The translations under genes were made by a program, and so were the position numbers. A DNA stretch of 44,091 nt, from contig JACRDQ010000025.1 in assembly GCA_016218545.1 (NCBI GenBank), positions 1 to 44,091 on the forward strand, read 5' to 3'. This DNA comes from Elusimicrobiota bacterium. GTDB taxonomy: Bacteria; Elusimicrobiota; Elusimicrobia; UBA1565; UBA9628. Below the pieces are notes generated by a model. It ran no database searches and was not told the DNA's origin. It worked only from the letters and a program-made list of their open reading frames with translations. Positions within the stretch are counted from its first letter, which is position 1, and each line of letters begins with the position of its first letter. Below, piece by piece: positions 7,975 through 15,155 of this stretch.

Positions 7975-8535
7975 CTAGACCGCGGCCGTCTCTTTCTCGC
8001 GAGCGGCCCACCAGTCCTTCTTCCAGGACTTGTTCCACCAGGAGCGCATGGGCACCATGGTCTCGGTCGCCCAGCCCTTCTTGTTGAGGTCGGAGACCTC
8101 GCTCCAGACCTTCTCCCAGGTGCTGCCGCCGGACCACATGAGGTAGTCCCAGTCCCCGGGGATGGAAGCCACGCTCGTGACCCCCTGCCACTTGGTCAGG
8201 CCCTTCATCTCGCCGTTGAGGTGCGGGGAGCGCAGGAACACCCAGGCCCCGACCGGCCACTCCCACCACCACTTGCCGTTCTTCATGCCCTTGTACACGA
8301 AGTGCGTCGAGGTCGCGCTGACGCCCTTCATGCCGCGGATCTCGACGACCTTGTCGTAGAGGTCCTCCCAGCGGGCCGCGTCGAGCCAGACCACGAGCCC
8401 CCAGTTGCCGGTCACCATCCAGGCGCCGAGCGTCTCGGGCCAGGACTGCACCTTCTTCCAGACGGTCTCCGCCGTGCCCCAATCCGCCTTGACGAGCAGG
8501 TACGCGGACCGCTGGTTCCACTCATTCCATGCCAT
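7975..8535 (-). CDS. Tryptophan-rich protein with two RAM/Lrp-ligand-binding-like domains
   Basis: A 186-residue protein with 25 tryptophans (about 13%). No family is recognised with certainty. Residues ~9-75 resemble the regulation-of-amino-acid-metabolism (RAM) domain of Lrp/AsnC proteins: AYLLVKAD, then MVTGNWGLVVW, DLYDKVVEIRGMKGV and THFVYK. Residues ~95-170 look like a second, diverged copy: AWVFLRSP, ASIPGDWDYLMW, WEKVWSEVSDL, TETMVPM. There is no DNA-binding helix-turn-helix, so it would be a ligand-binding or scaffold protein. There is no signal peptide. The ATG at 8535 is preferred over the GTG at 8541 because GGGAGGAG lies about 7 nt before it. It is divergent from the lipoprotein hydrolase gene. 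Function unknown. Confidence 0.75.
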   Translation of the reverse strand: MAWNEWNQRSAYLLVKADWGTAETVWKKVQSWPETLGAWMVTGNWGLVVWLDAARWEDLYDKVVEIRGMKGVSATSTHFVYKGMKNGKWWWEWPVGAWVFLRSPHLNGEMKGLTKWQGVTSVASIPGDWDYLMWSGGSTWEKVWSEVSDLNKKGWATETMVPMRSWWNKSWKKDWWAAREKETAAV

Positions 8536-8603
8536 GTTCACTCCTCCCTGTCGATGTTGGGTGCCCGTCCCGGCCCCGGACGAGAGCTCCGCACGGGCTC
8601 GTT

Positions 8604-8612
8604 ATCATATCA
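8604..8612 (-). promoter_or_regulatory. Extended -10 for the Trp-rich gene
   Basis: TGATATGAT on the minus strand (TGn plus TATGAT) lies ~70 nt upstream of the start, in the A+T-richest part of the 161-base divergent region. Unlike the leaderless cases, this gene keeps a leader with a Shine-Dalgarno sequence. Confidence 0.45.
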
Positions 8613-8650
8613 ATTCGCGAGGCCGCGCGCCCTCAGGCTCGGGAATTTTC

Positions 8651-8656
8651 TATGAT
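8651..8656 (+). promoter_or_regulatory. -10-like element for the lipoprotein hydrolase
   Basis: TATGAT about 40 nt before the GTG at 8697, with GGGAGGAG (8687-8694) as ribosome binding site downstream. No clear -35. Confidence 0.4.
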
Positions 8657-8696
8657 GTGAGAGGCCGCCCCCGCGGGGGACGGCCGGGAGGAGAAA

Positions 8697-9845
8697 GTGA
8701 GAGCCTTCGCGAAGACGGCCGTGACCCTGGCCCTGACCCTGGCAGCCGCGGGCTGCAGCCACGCCCCTCCCCCGCAGCCCCCGGCCCCGCCCGCGCCTCC
8801 GGCCCGCCTCTACGGCCCCGAGGCCATGCGGCTGTCGCTCAACACCCTGCTGGCGAGGCCTTTCGACGACACCCAGGCCCTCGACGTGCTCTATGCCACG
8901 GACCGCGCCCTCAAGGGCGACCCCGCCGAATGCGGGGACGACGGGTTCGGGATCGACCCCTCCACCACCGTGACCTACGGCCTCTGCCAGCTCAACGTGC
9001 CCAAGCGTCACGGGGTCGGAGGCTTCGAGGTGGCGCCCAACCCCAGAGCCGACACCCACCAGTACTTCCGCACCCTCGCCCAGGAGAGCTTCGACGCCCC
9101 GGGCCTGCTCGAGCGCCTCTCCCGCCAGGCCGGACGCGACCCGCTCGTGTTCGTCCACGGCTTCAACGTCAAGTTCCGGGAGGCCGTCCTGCGCGCGGCC
9201 CAGATCGGCTACGACCTCAAGTACCAGGGCCCGGTCGTCCTGTTCTCGTGGCCCGCGGGCGCCAGCGAGAGCATGTTCGAGTCCGCCCTCATCACCCGCA
9301 CCTACGACGTCAACCGGGGCAACGCGGCCAAGGCCGTCGAGCCCGCGGCCGAGTTCTTCAGGATGCTGTCGGAGTCCTCCACGACCTTCCACGTCATGGT
9401 CCACTCCATGGGGCACCAGGTCGTCCTGCCCGCCCTGGCCAAGGCGGCCAAGGATTGGGACCGCCCCCGCATCGGCGAGCTCATCCTCAACGCTCCCGAC
9501 ATCCAGCTCAAGGACTTCCAGCGCCTCGCGGCGGGCTTGAAGAAGGCCGCGGAGCGCATCACCGTCTACTGCTCCTACAACGACAACGCCATCGCCGCGT
9601 CCGAGACCTACAACAAGAACCGGCGCCTCGGCGCGTGCGAGCGCGTCCCGGGCGTGGACGTCATCAACGTCGGCGAGATCGACGCGCCCTCCCTGGGCAT
9701 CGGGGGCCTCGGCCACGGCTACTACGCCTCCCGGCCCATCCTCACCGACATCTCCCAGGTCCTCCTCGGCATCGACGCCCAGCGCCGCCTCTTCATCCGC
9801 CGCAGCGAGCCCAACAGCACCGAGGACTACTACCTGCGGCCATAG
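8697..9845 (+). CDS. Lipoprotein alpha/beta hydrolase (DUF900-like)
   Basis: A 382-residue protein with a lipoprotein signal peptide ending LTLAAAGC (lipid-carrying Cys20), then a Pro/Ala-rich tether (~23-37). The alpha/beta-hydrolase domain follows the DUF900 pattern: VLYATDR (65-70), PLVFVHGFNVKF (oxyanion segment, ~149-160), VLFSWPAG, and a nucleophile elbow MVHSMGHQV with Ser237. ILNAPDIQ near ~262 follows the canonical strand-6 Asp pattern, and GHGYY near the end supplies a candidate catalytic His. It is probably an envelope esterase/lipase; the substrate is unknown. The start is GTG 8697, set by the Shine-Dalgarno GGGAGGAG. It is monocistronic, ending before an AT-richer island. Confidence 0.85.
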   Translation: MRAFAKTAVTLALTLAAAGCSHAPPPQPPAPPAPPARLYGPEAMRLSLNTLLARPFDDTQALDVLYATDRALKGDPAECGDDGFGIDPSTTVTYGLCQLNVPKRHGVGGFEVAPNPRADTHQYFRTLAQESFDAPGLLERLSRQAGRDPLVFVHGFNVKFREAVLRAAQIGYDLKYQGPVVLFSWPAGASESMFESALITRTYDVNRGNAAKAVEPAAEFFRMLSESSTTFHVMVHSMGHQVVLPALAKAAKDWDRPRIGELILNAPDIQLKDFQRLAAGLKKAAERITVYCSYNDNAIAASETYNKNRRLGACERVPGVDVINVGEIDAPSLGIGGLGHGYYASRPILTDISQVLLGIDAQRRLFIRRSEPNSTEDYYLRP

Positions 9846-9978
9846 GCCGCACGCCCCTGCGCCGCCTGGAGCCGGCGCGCAAGCGCCTCCTTAAGGAATG
9901 GGGCTGGCAATGCGCCTTCCCGGCCTCCAGCCGCCATGTCGACCGCCTGGGACTCGACCGCAACTCCTGCCACCCGTA

Positions 9979-10005
9979 ATAGGCCGATCGGGGTGGTCGG
10001 CCTAT
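9979..10005. repeat. Perfect 9-bp inverted repeat, possible terminator
   Basis: ATAGGCCGA (9979-9987) and TCGGCCTAT (9997-10005) form a perfect stem with a 9-nt loop. No T-tract follows. It marks the point where base composition changes and could end the hydrolase transcript or lie at the island edge. Confidence 0.5.
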
Positions 10006-10053
10006 CCCGCCAACAGCATCATGCCTTCCCCACCAAAACTCTGATTTTCACGT

Positions 10054-10148
10054 CACTTTCCATGCTATCATTATTTTCATCGACCGCCTAAGGCCGGTCG
10101 ACTGAACTATTAGGGCGATAATGTTATCTCACACTTTGATGCTATCAT
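10054..10148. repeat. Two direct repeats upstream of the protease gene
   Basis: CACTTTCCATGCTATCAT (10054-10071) and CACTTTGATGCTATCAT (10132-10148) share ATGCTATCAT and CACTTT. An imperfect palindrome lies between them (TCGACC 10080-10085 with GGTCGA 10096-10101). The arrangement just before the ribosome binding site suggests operator sites, but no adjacent regulator is known. Confidence 0.4.
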
Positions 10149-10164
10149 GCGAAGGGGAGGACCC

Positions 10165-10899
10165 ATGGATGCAGAACCACTGACATGGCCGAAAGCGGTG
10201 GAATACACTCGTCCTTTTGTCGTCAAAATCTCGACGCCACGTGGAACAGGAACGGGCTTCCTGCTCTATCGACTAGAAGGCTCCGATTTGTATGGCATCG
10301 CTACGGCAGCGCATGTAATCGATCATGCCCATTACTGGGAGCAGCCCATTCGATTTCATCATCCCAACAGTCAAACGTCAGTGCTCGTTCGTCATGAGGA
10401 GAGAGCAATCTTCCTGGACGAACAGCGAGACACAGCGGTGATTCTCCACTCCATTGGGTCCAAGGATTTTCCGCTTCCTGCAAAGCCGCCAATACTCGCG
10501 CCGGAGAAGAAATGTCTCAAGGTGGGCAATGAAGTAGGTTGGCTGGGTTTTCCAGCCGTGTCATCATCGAATCTATGTTTCTTTTCGGGCAGAACCAGTT
10601 GCTTCATCTCAAAGGATCACGCATACCTCATAGACGGCGTCGCCATCAACGGAGTCAGCGGTGGGCCCACATTTCACCTGAATCAGCCGACCCAAGACGT
10701 TCTTATTATTGGAGTTGTCTCCGCCTACATCGCAAATCGCGCCACCGGAGAAACCTTGCCCGGCCTTTCGGTTGTTCAAGATGTGAGCCACTTCCAAGAA
10801 CTTCTTGCAAAGTTTCAGTCTATCGCAGAAGCGAAGAAGAATGAAGCACCTCCGCAAAAACCGCCGCCAAATCCGGAAGGCAAGGATGCAACCCCCTAA
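10165..10899 (+). CDS. Cytoplasmic trypsin-like serine protease
   Basis: A 244-residue protein with a trypsin-like (chymotrypsin-fold) peptidase domain. The triad reads clearly as His50 in TAAHVI, Asp89 in RDTAV and Ser165 in NGVSGGPTF (a variant of GDSGGP). It has no signal peptide or transmembrane segment, unlike DegP-type envelope proteases, and no PDZ domain; the C-terminus is a Lys/Pro-rich tail. Codon use and composition are visibly more AT-rich than neighbours, suggesting transfer. The ATG at 10165 follows GGGGAGG (10154-10160); an upstream ATG at 10147 lies inside the second direct repeat and has no ribosome binding site. Next to an abortive-infection gene, it may act as a defence effector or activator (inference). 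Confidence 0.82.
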   Translation: MDAEPLTWPKAVEYTRPFVVKISTPRGTGTGFLLYRLEGSDLYGIATAAHVIDHAHYWEQPIRFHHPNSQTSVLVRHEERAIFLDEQRDTAVILHSIGSKDFPLPAKPPILAPEKKCLKVGNEVGWLGFPAVSSSNLCFFSGRTSCFISKDHAYLIDGVAINGVSGGPTFHLNQPTQDVLIIGVVSAYIANRATGETLPGLSVVQDVSHFQELLAKFQSIAEAKKNEAPPQKPPPNPEGKDATP

Positions 10900-10971
10900 C
10901 AAGCGCTACAGCCGACCGCACTCTGAGCCGCCGCAAAGAGGCAGCGGCGGCTGAGCGCACCGTTGATAGGC
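10894..10971 (+). other. attC-like recombination site between the two island genes
   Basis: The protease stop codon is inside CCCTAAC (R''-like). GCTACAGCC (10905-10913) pairs with GGCTGAGC (10949-10956) over 8 bp with one extrahelical A, a hallmark of integron attC sites. GTT (10962-10964) pairs with AAC of R''. R' reads GTTGATA rather than GTTRRRY, and an alternative 9-bp hairpin (AGCCGCCGC / GCGGCGGCT) competes, so the call is tentative. No integrase lies in the window. Confidence 0.35.
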
Positions 10972-10986
10972 ACACGAGGAAGCATC

Positions 10987-11874
10987 ATGACAGGCAAACC
11001 CAAACGACAATCATTTTCCGAAAGGCAGGGCCTGATCAAAACCATAGTTCAGATCGACGGCATGGACCGCCCCCTCAGAGCGAGTCTCTGGAATATCATT
11101 CATCAAACGCTTTGGGGCGACAAAGTGCCCACAACGCATGAGGAGCTCTTCGCAAACTTGGAAGGAATCGATACAGGAGACGTCGGTTACACCGCCGTGC
11201 ATAACCTTTGGCTTGGCTTCTTCCATGAACCAATCGATGAGTTAACAGAACATACTGGCTCTTGGCGAGGTCTGATAGCGGCAGTAAAGCAACGGTTCTT
11301 CAGTCTCGAATGGAATCGAATCTACGATCTCATCGAGTATCTAGTAGAACACTGCCCCGGGGAGCAGGAGGCGAAGTGGCTCGTCCCGGGCTTCAATCAC
11401 GTCTTGCAGGAACACTGCTCGGCATATCGGCTTTCCAAAGATGGTCTCGTGCTACCTGTTACCTCAAGCGAAGAACTCGCTACAATCGACAAGGCCATGG
11501 CGCACGACGCGTGCGGGCCCTATGCAGGAACGTCGAAGCACATCGCGACAGCCGCCAAACTCTTGCGCCAGCGGGACTTTCGGAACTCGGTCAAGGAATC
11601 TATCAGCGCAGTGGAAAGCGCCGTTAAGGCAATCGCAGAGGACAAGAAGAGCGACTTCGCATCTCTGCTGAAGAGCATCGGACTCGCGCATCCGGCCCTC
11701 GTGAAGAGCTTCTCGTCTCTTTACGGCTATACGAGCGATGCGGATGGAATCAGACATGCCTTGGCCAGTCCGGCCGACGATTCCTCACTTGGTGCAGACG
11801 AGGCCATCTTCTTCTTGGTGAACTGCTCTGCATTCACCAATTTGCTGATTGCTAAAGCGGCTCTGCGAAAATAG
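10987..11874 (+). CDS. AbiJ-like abortive-infection protein (AbiJ-NTD4 type)
   Basis: A 295-residue soluble protein. The N-terminal half matches the AbiJ-NTD4 domain: FSERQGLIKTIVQIDGMD, LRASLWNIIHQTLW, LWLGFFHEPIDEL and EWNRIYDLIEYLVEH. The C-terminal half (~165-295) is the helical domain usually joined to it: DFRNSVKESISAVESAVKAI, HPALVKSFSSLYGYTSDADG, IRHAL, and a C-terminal helix. Proteins of this architecture occur in phage-defence islands; their mechanism is largely unknown, and some Abi relatives are HEPN-type RNases. GAGGA 6 nt before ATG 10987 fixes the start; a TTG at 10963 has none. Its AT-richer codon use matches the protease gene and differs from the rest of the window. Any functional pairing with the protease is inference. 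Confidence 0.8.
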   Translation: MTGKPKRQSFSERQGLIKTIVQIDGMDRPLRASLWNIIHQTLWGDKVPTTHEELFANLEGIDTGDVGYTAVHNLWLGFFHEPIDELTEHTGSWRGLIAAVKQRFFSLEWNRIYDLIEYLVEHCPGEQEAKWLVPGFNHVLQEHCSAYRLSKDGLVLPVTSSEELATIDKAMAHDACGPYAGTSKHIATAAKLLRQRDFRNSVKESISAVESAVKAIAEDKKSDFASLLKSIGLAHPALVKSFSSLYGYTSDADGIRHALASPADDSSLGADEAIFFLVNCSAFTNLLIAKAALRK

Positions 11875-11906
11875 TATCTGGCATGAACGTTCGGGGAGAT
11901 AGGTAA

Positions 11907-12218
11907 CCGACCGGCGGGAATCTGGCAGCCATCCGCTCCGCATTGAGCATCTACTACGGCGACATGGAGGGAGCCTACCCGGCCTCTCTCGAAGCGCTGA
12001 CCATCGGGCAGAAATACCTTCCCTCGATTCCCCGCGTGGAGACCATCGAACACGGCCGACGAGCCGGGGTCGTGATCTACGGCGCCGAGATCTGCCGCGA
12101 GGCGGGCATCGACGACGGGAGATCGCGCGATTCCGGCGGCTGGGGATTCGTCCATGCGCCCGGCAGCGGCTGACATGGCGCCGTCTTCGTGGACTGCACC
12201 CATCGGATCCCGACGGGG
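11907..12218 (+). pseudogene. Remnant of a GspG-like pseudopilin gene
   Basis: After an in-frame TAA at 11904-11906 the frame reads GGNLAAIRSALSIYYGDM, AYPASLEALTIGQKYLPSIP, VVIYGAEICREAG, SGGWGFV, then TGA (12171-12173), and in the same frame HGAVFVDCTHRIP. These are the consecutive blocks of the pseudopilin globular domain also found intact at 18818-19609 (GNLSAIRAAVS, SSLEAL, GGWLYN, GTVLVNCTH). The N-terminal prepilin helix is missing and a stop interrupts the end, so this is a broken gene. G+C-rich coding sequence resumes here right after the AT-rich island. Confidence 0.7.
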
Positions 12219-12264
12219 GAAGGCTACCCTTGGTGGTGGAGGCGGAGCCGAGCCCCGGAAATGA

Positions 12265-12282
12265 TATACTTACCGGTAGGTA
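12265..12282 (+). promoter_or_regulatory. Extended -10 overlapping a probable TetR operator
   Basis: TGATATACT gives an extended -10 (TATACT 12265-12270). Overlapping it, bases 12267-12282 form a near-perfect 16-bp palindrome centred on CCGG (7 of 8 pairs). It ends 3 nt before the ATG at 12286. A TetR dimer bound here would block transcription of its own operon. Confidence 0.55.
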
Positions 12283-12285
12283 GGT

Positions 12286-14181
12286 ATGACCAAGTCCCCC
12301 CCCAGCCGCTGCCGCGCGAAAGACCGCGCCGAGGGCATGCGCCAGCGCATCCTCCTGGCCGCCATCAAGCTCTTCGCGGAGAAGGGCGTGGACCGCGTCT
12401 CCATCCGCGAGATCGTAGCCGCGCTCGGGGTCACCAAGCCCGTCCTCTACTACTACTTCAAGGACAAGGAGGACCTCTGCCGCGCGGTCTTCGCCCGCTA
12501 CGCCGAGGAGGCGGGCAAGGTCCACGCCGAGGCGGCCGCGGGCTCGGACGCCCCTCTCGAGGACCAGTTCGCCGGCGCCCTTGAAGGGCACCTCGCCTTC
12601 TTCAAGCAGAAGCCCGAGGCGGTCCGCTTCGCCCTGCAGACCATGATGTGCCCGCGCACGAGCGGGATCGCCAGGATCGTCTCCGAGTTCGATGAAGGGC
12701 ACCGCAAGGGGCTGCGGGACCTCCTGCACGGCTGGGAGGCGAAGGGACGCCTGGCCAAGGGCACGGCGGACGACGTCCTCCATCTGATCCGGGGGATCCT
12801 CATGTATTTCGCCATGCACGTCCAGAAAGGCAGGACCAACGGCTTCGACGCGGGACTCCCCCGCCGCCTGGCCCGCCTCCTCTGCAGGGGCGCCGCGGCC
12901 GGGGCCGCGGCGGTCTTCCTCGCCCTGCCGCCGGCCCTCGCGGCGGGCCCCAGGCCCCTGAGCATCGAGGCCGCCGTGGACCTCGCGCTCAAGGGCAACG
13001 CCTCCATCATCGTGGCGGAGAAGAACCGCGAGGTCTTCGACGAGCGGGTGCGCCAGTACTGGGCCAACGCCCTGCCGGACCTCAAGGTCGGGGGCCAGTA
13101 CTCCTACAACATCGAGAAGCCCTCCTTCGTCATCGGCGGGACCAAGGTCCCCATCGGCGCCAACAACCAGTACGCCGCCTCGGTCGAGGCCACCCAGGTG
13201 CTCTGGTCCGGAGGCAAGGTCTCCACCGGCATCCGCATGGCCAGGCTCTACTCCCAGACCGGGTCCGAGGCCGTGCGCGAGGCCCGGGCAGGGGTCTCCA
13301 AGGCGGTCCGCCGGCTCTACTACGGCATCCTCCTGGCCTCGGCCACGGTGGACATCCAGCAGGAGGCCTTGGCCACGGCCCAGGAGCACCTGGCCGTCAT
13401 CGAGGCCCAGTTCAAGCAGGGCATCGCCAGCGACCTCACGGTCCTCAGGCAGAAGGTCGAGGTCGCCAACAGCGTGCCGAGCGTCACCAAGGCGGTCAAC
13501 CTCTACGAGAAGGGAGTGCTCCAGCTCACCGGCCTCCTGGGCCTCGACCCCGAGGAGGAGCTCCTCCCCACGAGCGTCTTGAGCTGCCCGGCGGCGGGCC
13601 AGGCCGAGCTCGGGGGCCGCTACGCCTCGGCCCTGGCCTCCCGGCCCGAGGTCCTGACCGCGCGCCGGCAATACGACCTGGCCAAGGAGAAGGTCAAGTT
13701 CGAGCGCTCCTTCCACTACCCCGACCTCTACGGCTTCTGGAACAGGCAGTTCCAGGGCCAGGACGACCGCGGCTGGCCCGGCGCCACGGGCCGGACCTGG
13801 AGCATGGCCGCCGGGGTCAAGCTCTCCATCCCGGTCTTCTCCGGCTTCGAGACGGTCTCCAAGACCCGGGAGGCGCGCCTGGCGGCGGAGCAGGCCCTGG
13901 AAGTCCTCAAGGAGACCGAGCGGCAGGTCAAGGTCGAGGTCAAGGGAGCCTGGCTCGACCTCAAGGAAGCCTCCCAGCGCGTGCGCTCGCAGGCTCAGGC
14001 CGTGGAGCAGGCCGAGAAGGCCCTCGCGGCCACCGAGACCCGATTCAGGAACGGGCTGGCCAGTCAGCTCGAACTCAACGACGCGACCCTGGCGCTCAAC
14101 ACCTCGCGCATGATCCAAGTCCAGGCCATGCACGACGCGTGCTCGGCGTTCACGGAACTCCAGTGGGCCGCGGGAGAATGA
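12286..14181 (+). CDS. TetR-family repressor fused to a TolC-type outer-membrane efflux channel
   Basis: One uninterrupted 631-residue frame encodes two proteins. Residues 1-~188 are a TetR regulator: the HTH lies in RILLAAIKLFAEKG / IREIVAALGVTKPVLYYYF (~21-58), followed by a helical ligand domain. Residues 193-220 look like a signal peptide (basic RRLARLL, hydrophobic stretch, ALAA before GP). Residues ~221-631 are a TolC/OMF channel: PLSIEAAVDLALKGN, two long coiled-coil blocks and the barrel segment ADLYGFW-like (YPDLYGFWNRQF). OMF proteins are normally ~400-480 residues with an N-terminal signal. No good internal start with a ribosome binding site was found before the signal-like segment. 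The adaptor and pump follow in an operon. Either a true fusion processed by signal peptidase or an unseen internal start explains it. Confidence 0.85.
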   Translation: MTKSPPSRCRAKDRAEGMRQRILLAAIKLFAEKGVDRVSIREIVAALGVTKPVLYYYFKDKEDLCRAVFARYAEEAGKVHAEAAAGSDAPLEDQFAGALEGHLAFFKQKPEAVRFALQTMMCPRTSGIARIVSEFDEGHRKGLRDLLHGWEAKGRLAKGTADDVLHLIRGILMYFAMHVQKGRTNGFDAGLPRRLARLLCRGAAAGAAAVFLALPPALAAGPRPLSIEAAVDLALKGNASIIVAEKNREVFDERVRQYWANALPDLKVGGQYSYNIEKPSFVIGGTKVPIGANNQYAASVEATQVLWSGGKVSTGIRMARLYSQTGSEAVREARAGVSKAVRRLYYGILLASATVDIQQEALATAQEHLAVIEAQFKQGIASDLTVLRQKVEVANSVPSVTKAVNLYEKGVLQLTGLLGLDPEEELLPTSVLSCPAAGQAELGGRYASALASRPEVLTARRQYDLAKEKVKFERSFHYPDLYGFWNRQFQGQDDRGWPGATGRTWSMAAGVKLSIPVFSGFETVSKTREARLAAEQALEVLKETERQVKVEVKGAWLDLKEASQRVRSQAQAVEQAEKALAATETRFRNGLASQLELNDATLALNTSRMIQVQAMHDACSAFTELQWAAGE

Positions 14182-14188
14182 TGAGGAC

Positions 14189-15154
14189 ATGAGAATCCCT
14201 TCTTGGAAGACGATCCTGATCGCGGCGGCGGTGCTCTTGGGCGCCTTGCGCCTCTACCGGAGCCATCAGCGCTCGCAAGAGCTCGCCGCGCTGGACGCCG
14301 TCGACGCGGAGACCTTCGTCGTGCGCACGGAGAAGGCCGAGGTGCGCGACATCGAGGAGAAGATCGTGCTCTCCGGCTCGGTGAAGGCGCTCGAGGAGGC
14401 CGTGCTCTACCCGCGCGTGTCCGGGAAGCTCCGCAAGAACCTCCTCACCGAGGGCCAGGTCGTGGCCCGCGACCAGGCCGTGGCCCTGGTCGAGCGCGAC
14501 GAGCCGGGCGTGGTCTTCGAGCCCGCCCCGGTGCCCTCGACCATCAACGGCGTCGTCGGCCGGACCTATCTCGACCCGGGCGCGAACGTCACCCCGCAGA
14601 CCCCCGTGGCCATGGTGGTCAACCAGTCCCAGGTCAGGGTCAAGGTGGACCTGCCGGAGCGCTACCTCGGCAGGATCTCATCGGGCCAGACCGGCCACGT
14701 CACGGTCGAGGCCTACCCGGGCAGGAGCTACAAGGGGCGGATCTTCAAGATCAGCCCCGTGGTCGACTCCGCCAGCAGGAGCGTGCTCGTCGAGTTCCTG
14801 GCGGAGAACGCCGACCGGAGCCTCAAGAGCGGCATGTTCGCCCAGGTGGAGCTCGTCATCGGCAAGCGCTCCAACGCCCTCTCGGTCTCCGCAGACGCCG
14901 TCCAGGTCGTGGAGCGCGCCTCCCTGCAGCCCGCGGAGAAGGCGCCGGCGGGGGCCGCGGCCCAGGCCGCCGGAGGAAGAGCCGAGGTCGTGTTCCTCGC
15001 GGAGGGCGGCCGGGCCCAGGCCCGGCCGGTGAGCGTGGGCATCAAGACCCCGGAGTTCGCCGAGATCCTCAGCGGCATCAAGAAGGGCCAGGAGGTCATC
15101 AACTTCGGCCTCTACGGACTCAAGGACGGCAGCAAGATCGAAGTGGTCCAATAG
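14189..15154 (+). CDS. RND efflux periplasmic adaptor (membrane fusion protein)
   Basis: A 321-residue HlyD/AcrA-type adaptor that joins the inner-membrane pump to the outer-membrane channel. One N-terminal membrane anchor (ILIAAAVLLGALRLY, ~10-24) is followed by a split lipoyl/barrel-sandwich domain (EEAVLYPRVSGKLRKNL...EGQVVARDQAVALVE, then INGVVGRTYLDPGANV) with almost no helical hairpin between the halves. A beta-barrel (RVKVDLPERYLGRI) and a membrane-proximal domain follow. The short hairpin is usual for small RND adaptors. It lies 7 bases after the TetR-TolC gene and one base before the pump gene, so the three form one transcript and one tripartite exporter. It is presumably repressed by the TetR part of the first gene. 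Confidence 0.9.
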   Translation: MRIPSWKTILIAAAVLLGALRLYRSHQRSQELAALDAVDAETFVVRTEKAEVRDIEEKIVLSGSVKALEEAVLYPRVSGKLRKNLLTEGQVVARDQAVALVERDEPGVVFEPAPVPSTINGVVGRTYLDPGANVTPQTPVAMVVNQSQVRVKVDLPERYLGRISSGQTGHVTVEAYPGRSYKGRIFKISPVVDSASRSVLVEFLAENADRSLKSGMFAQVELVIGKRSNALSVSADAVQVVERASLQPAEKAPAGAAAQAAGGRAEVVFLAEGGRAQARPVSVGIKTPEFAEILSGIKKGQEVINFGLYGLKDGSKIEVVQ

Positions 15155-15155
15155 C

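Larger units (their letters stand above)
9846..10164. other. Gene-free stretch at the left edge of the AT-richer island
   Basis: Bases 9846-9978 are still G+C-rich and continue open in one frame up to a stop near 9978, with no recognisable product; this may be a degraded gene end. After an inverted repeat (9979-10005) the composition drops to AT-rich. This part holds two copies of a ~17-base direct repeat, a hairpin (10080-10101) and the ribosome binding site of the protease gene. Confidence 0.6.

Noticed and set aside
9846..9978. Continuation of an open frame after the hydrolase gene as a gene remnant
   Set aside because: G+C-rich and open, but no conserved motif could be recognised, so no gene or pseudogene is called.
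10147..10164. Upstream ATG as the protease start
   Set aside because: It overlaps the second direct repeat and lacks a ribosome binding site; GGGGAGG fits the ATG at 10165.
10963..10986. TTG 10963 as the AbiJ-like start
   Set aside because: No ribosome binding site and it lies within the attC-like element; ATG 10987 has GAGGA upstream and begins just before the conserved domain.
11785..14190. Very long open frame on the minus strand opposite the TetR-TolC gene
   Set aside because: A G+C-rich antisense shadow: low-complexity Gly/Leu/Arg content with no domain, whereas the plus strand encodes clear TetR and TolC domains. The same applies to other long antisense frames, e.g. 1543-3330 and 15120-16631.
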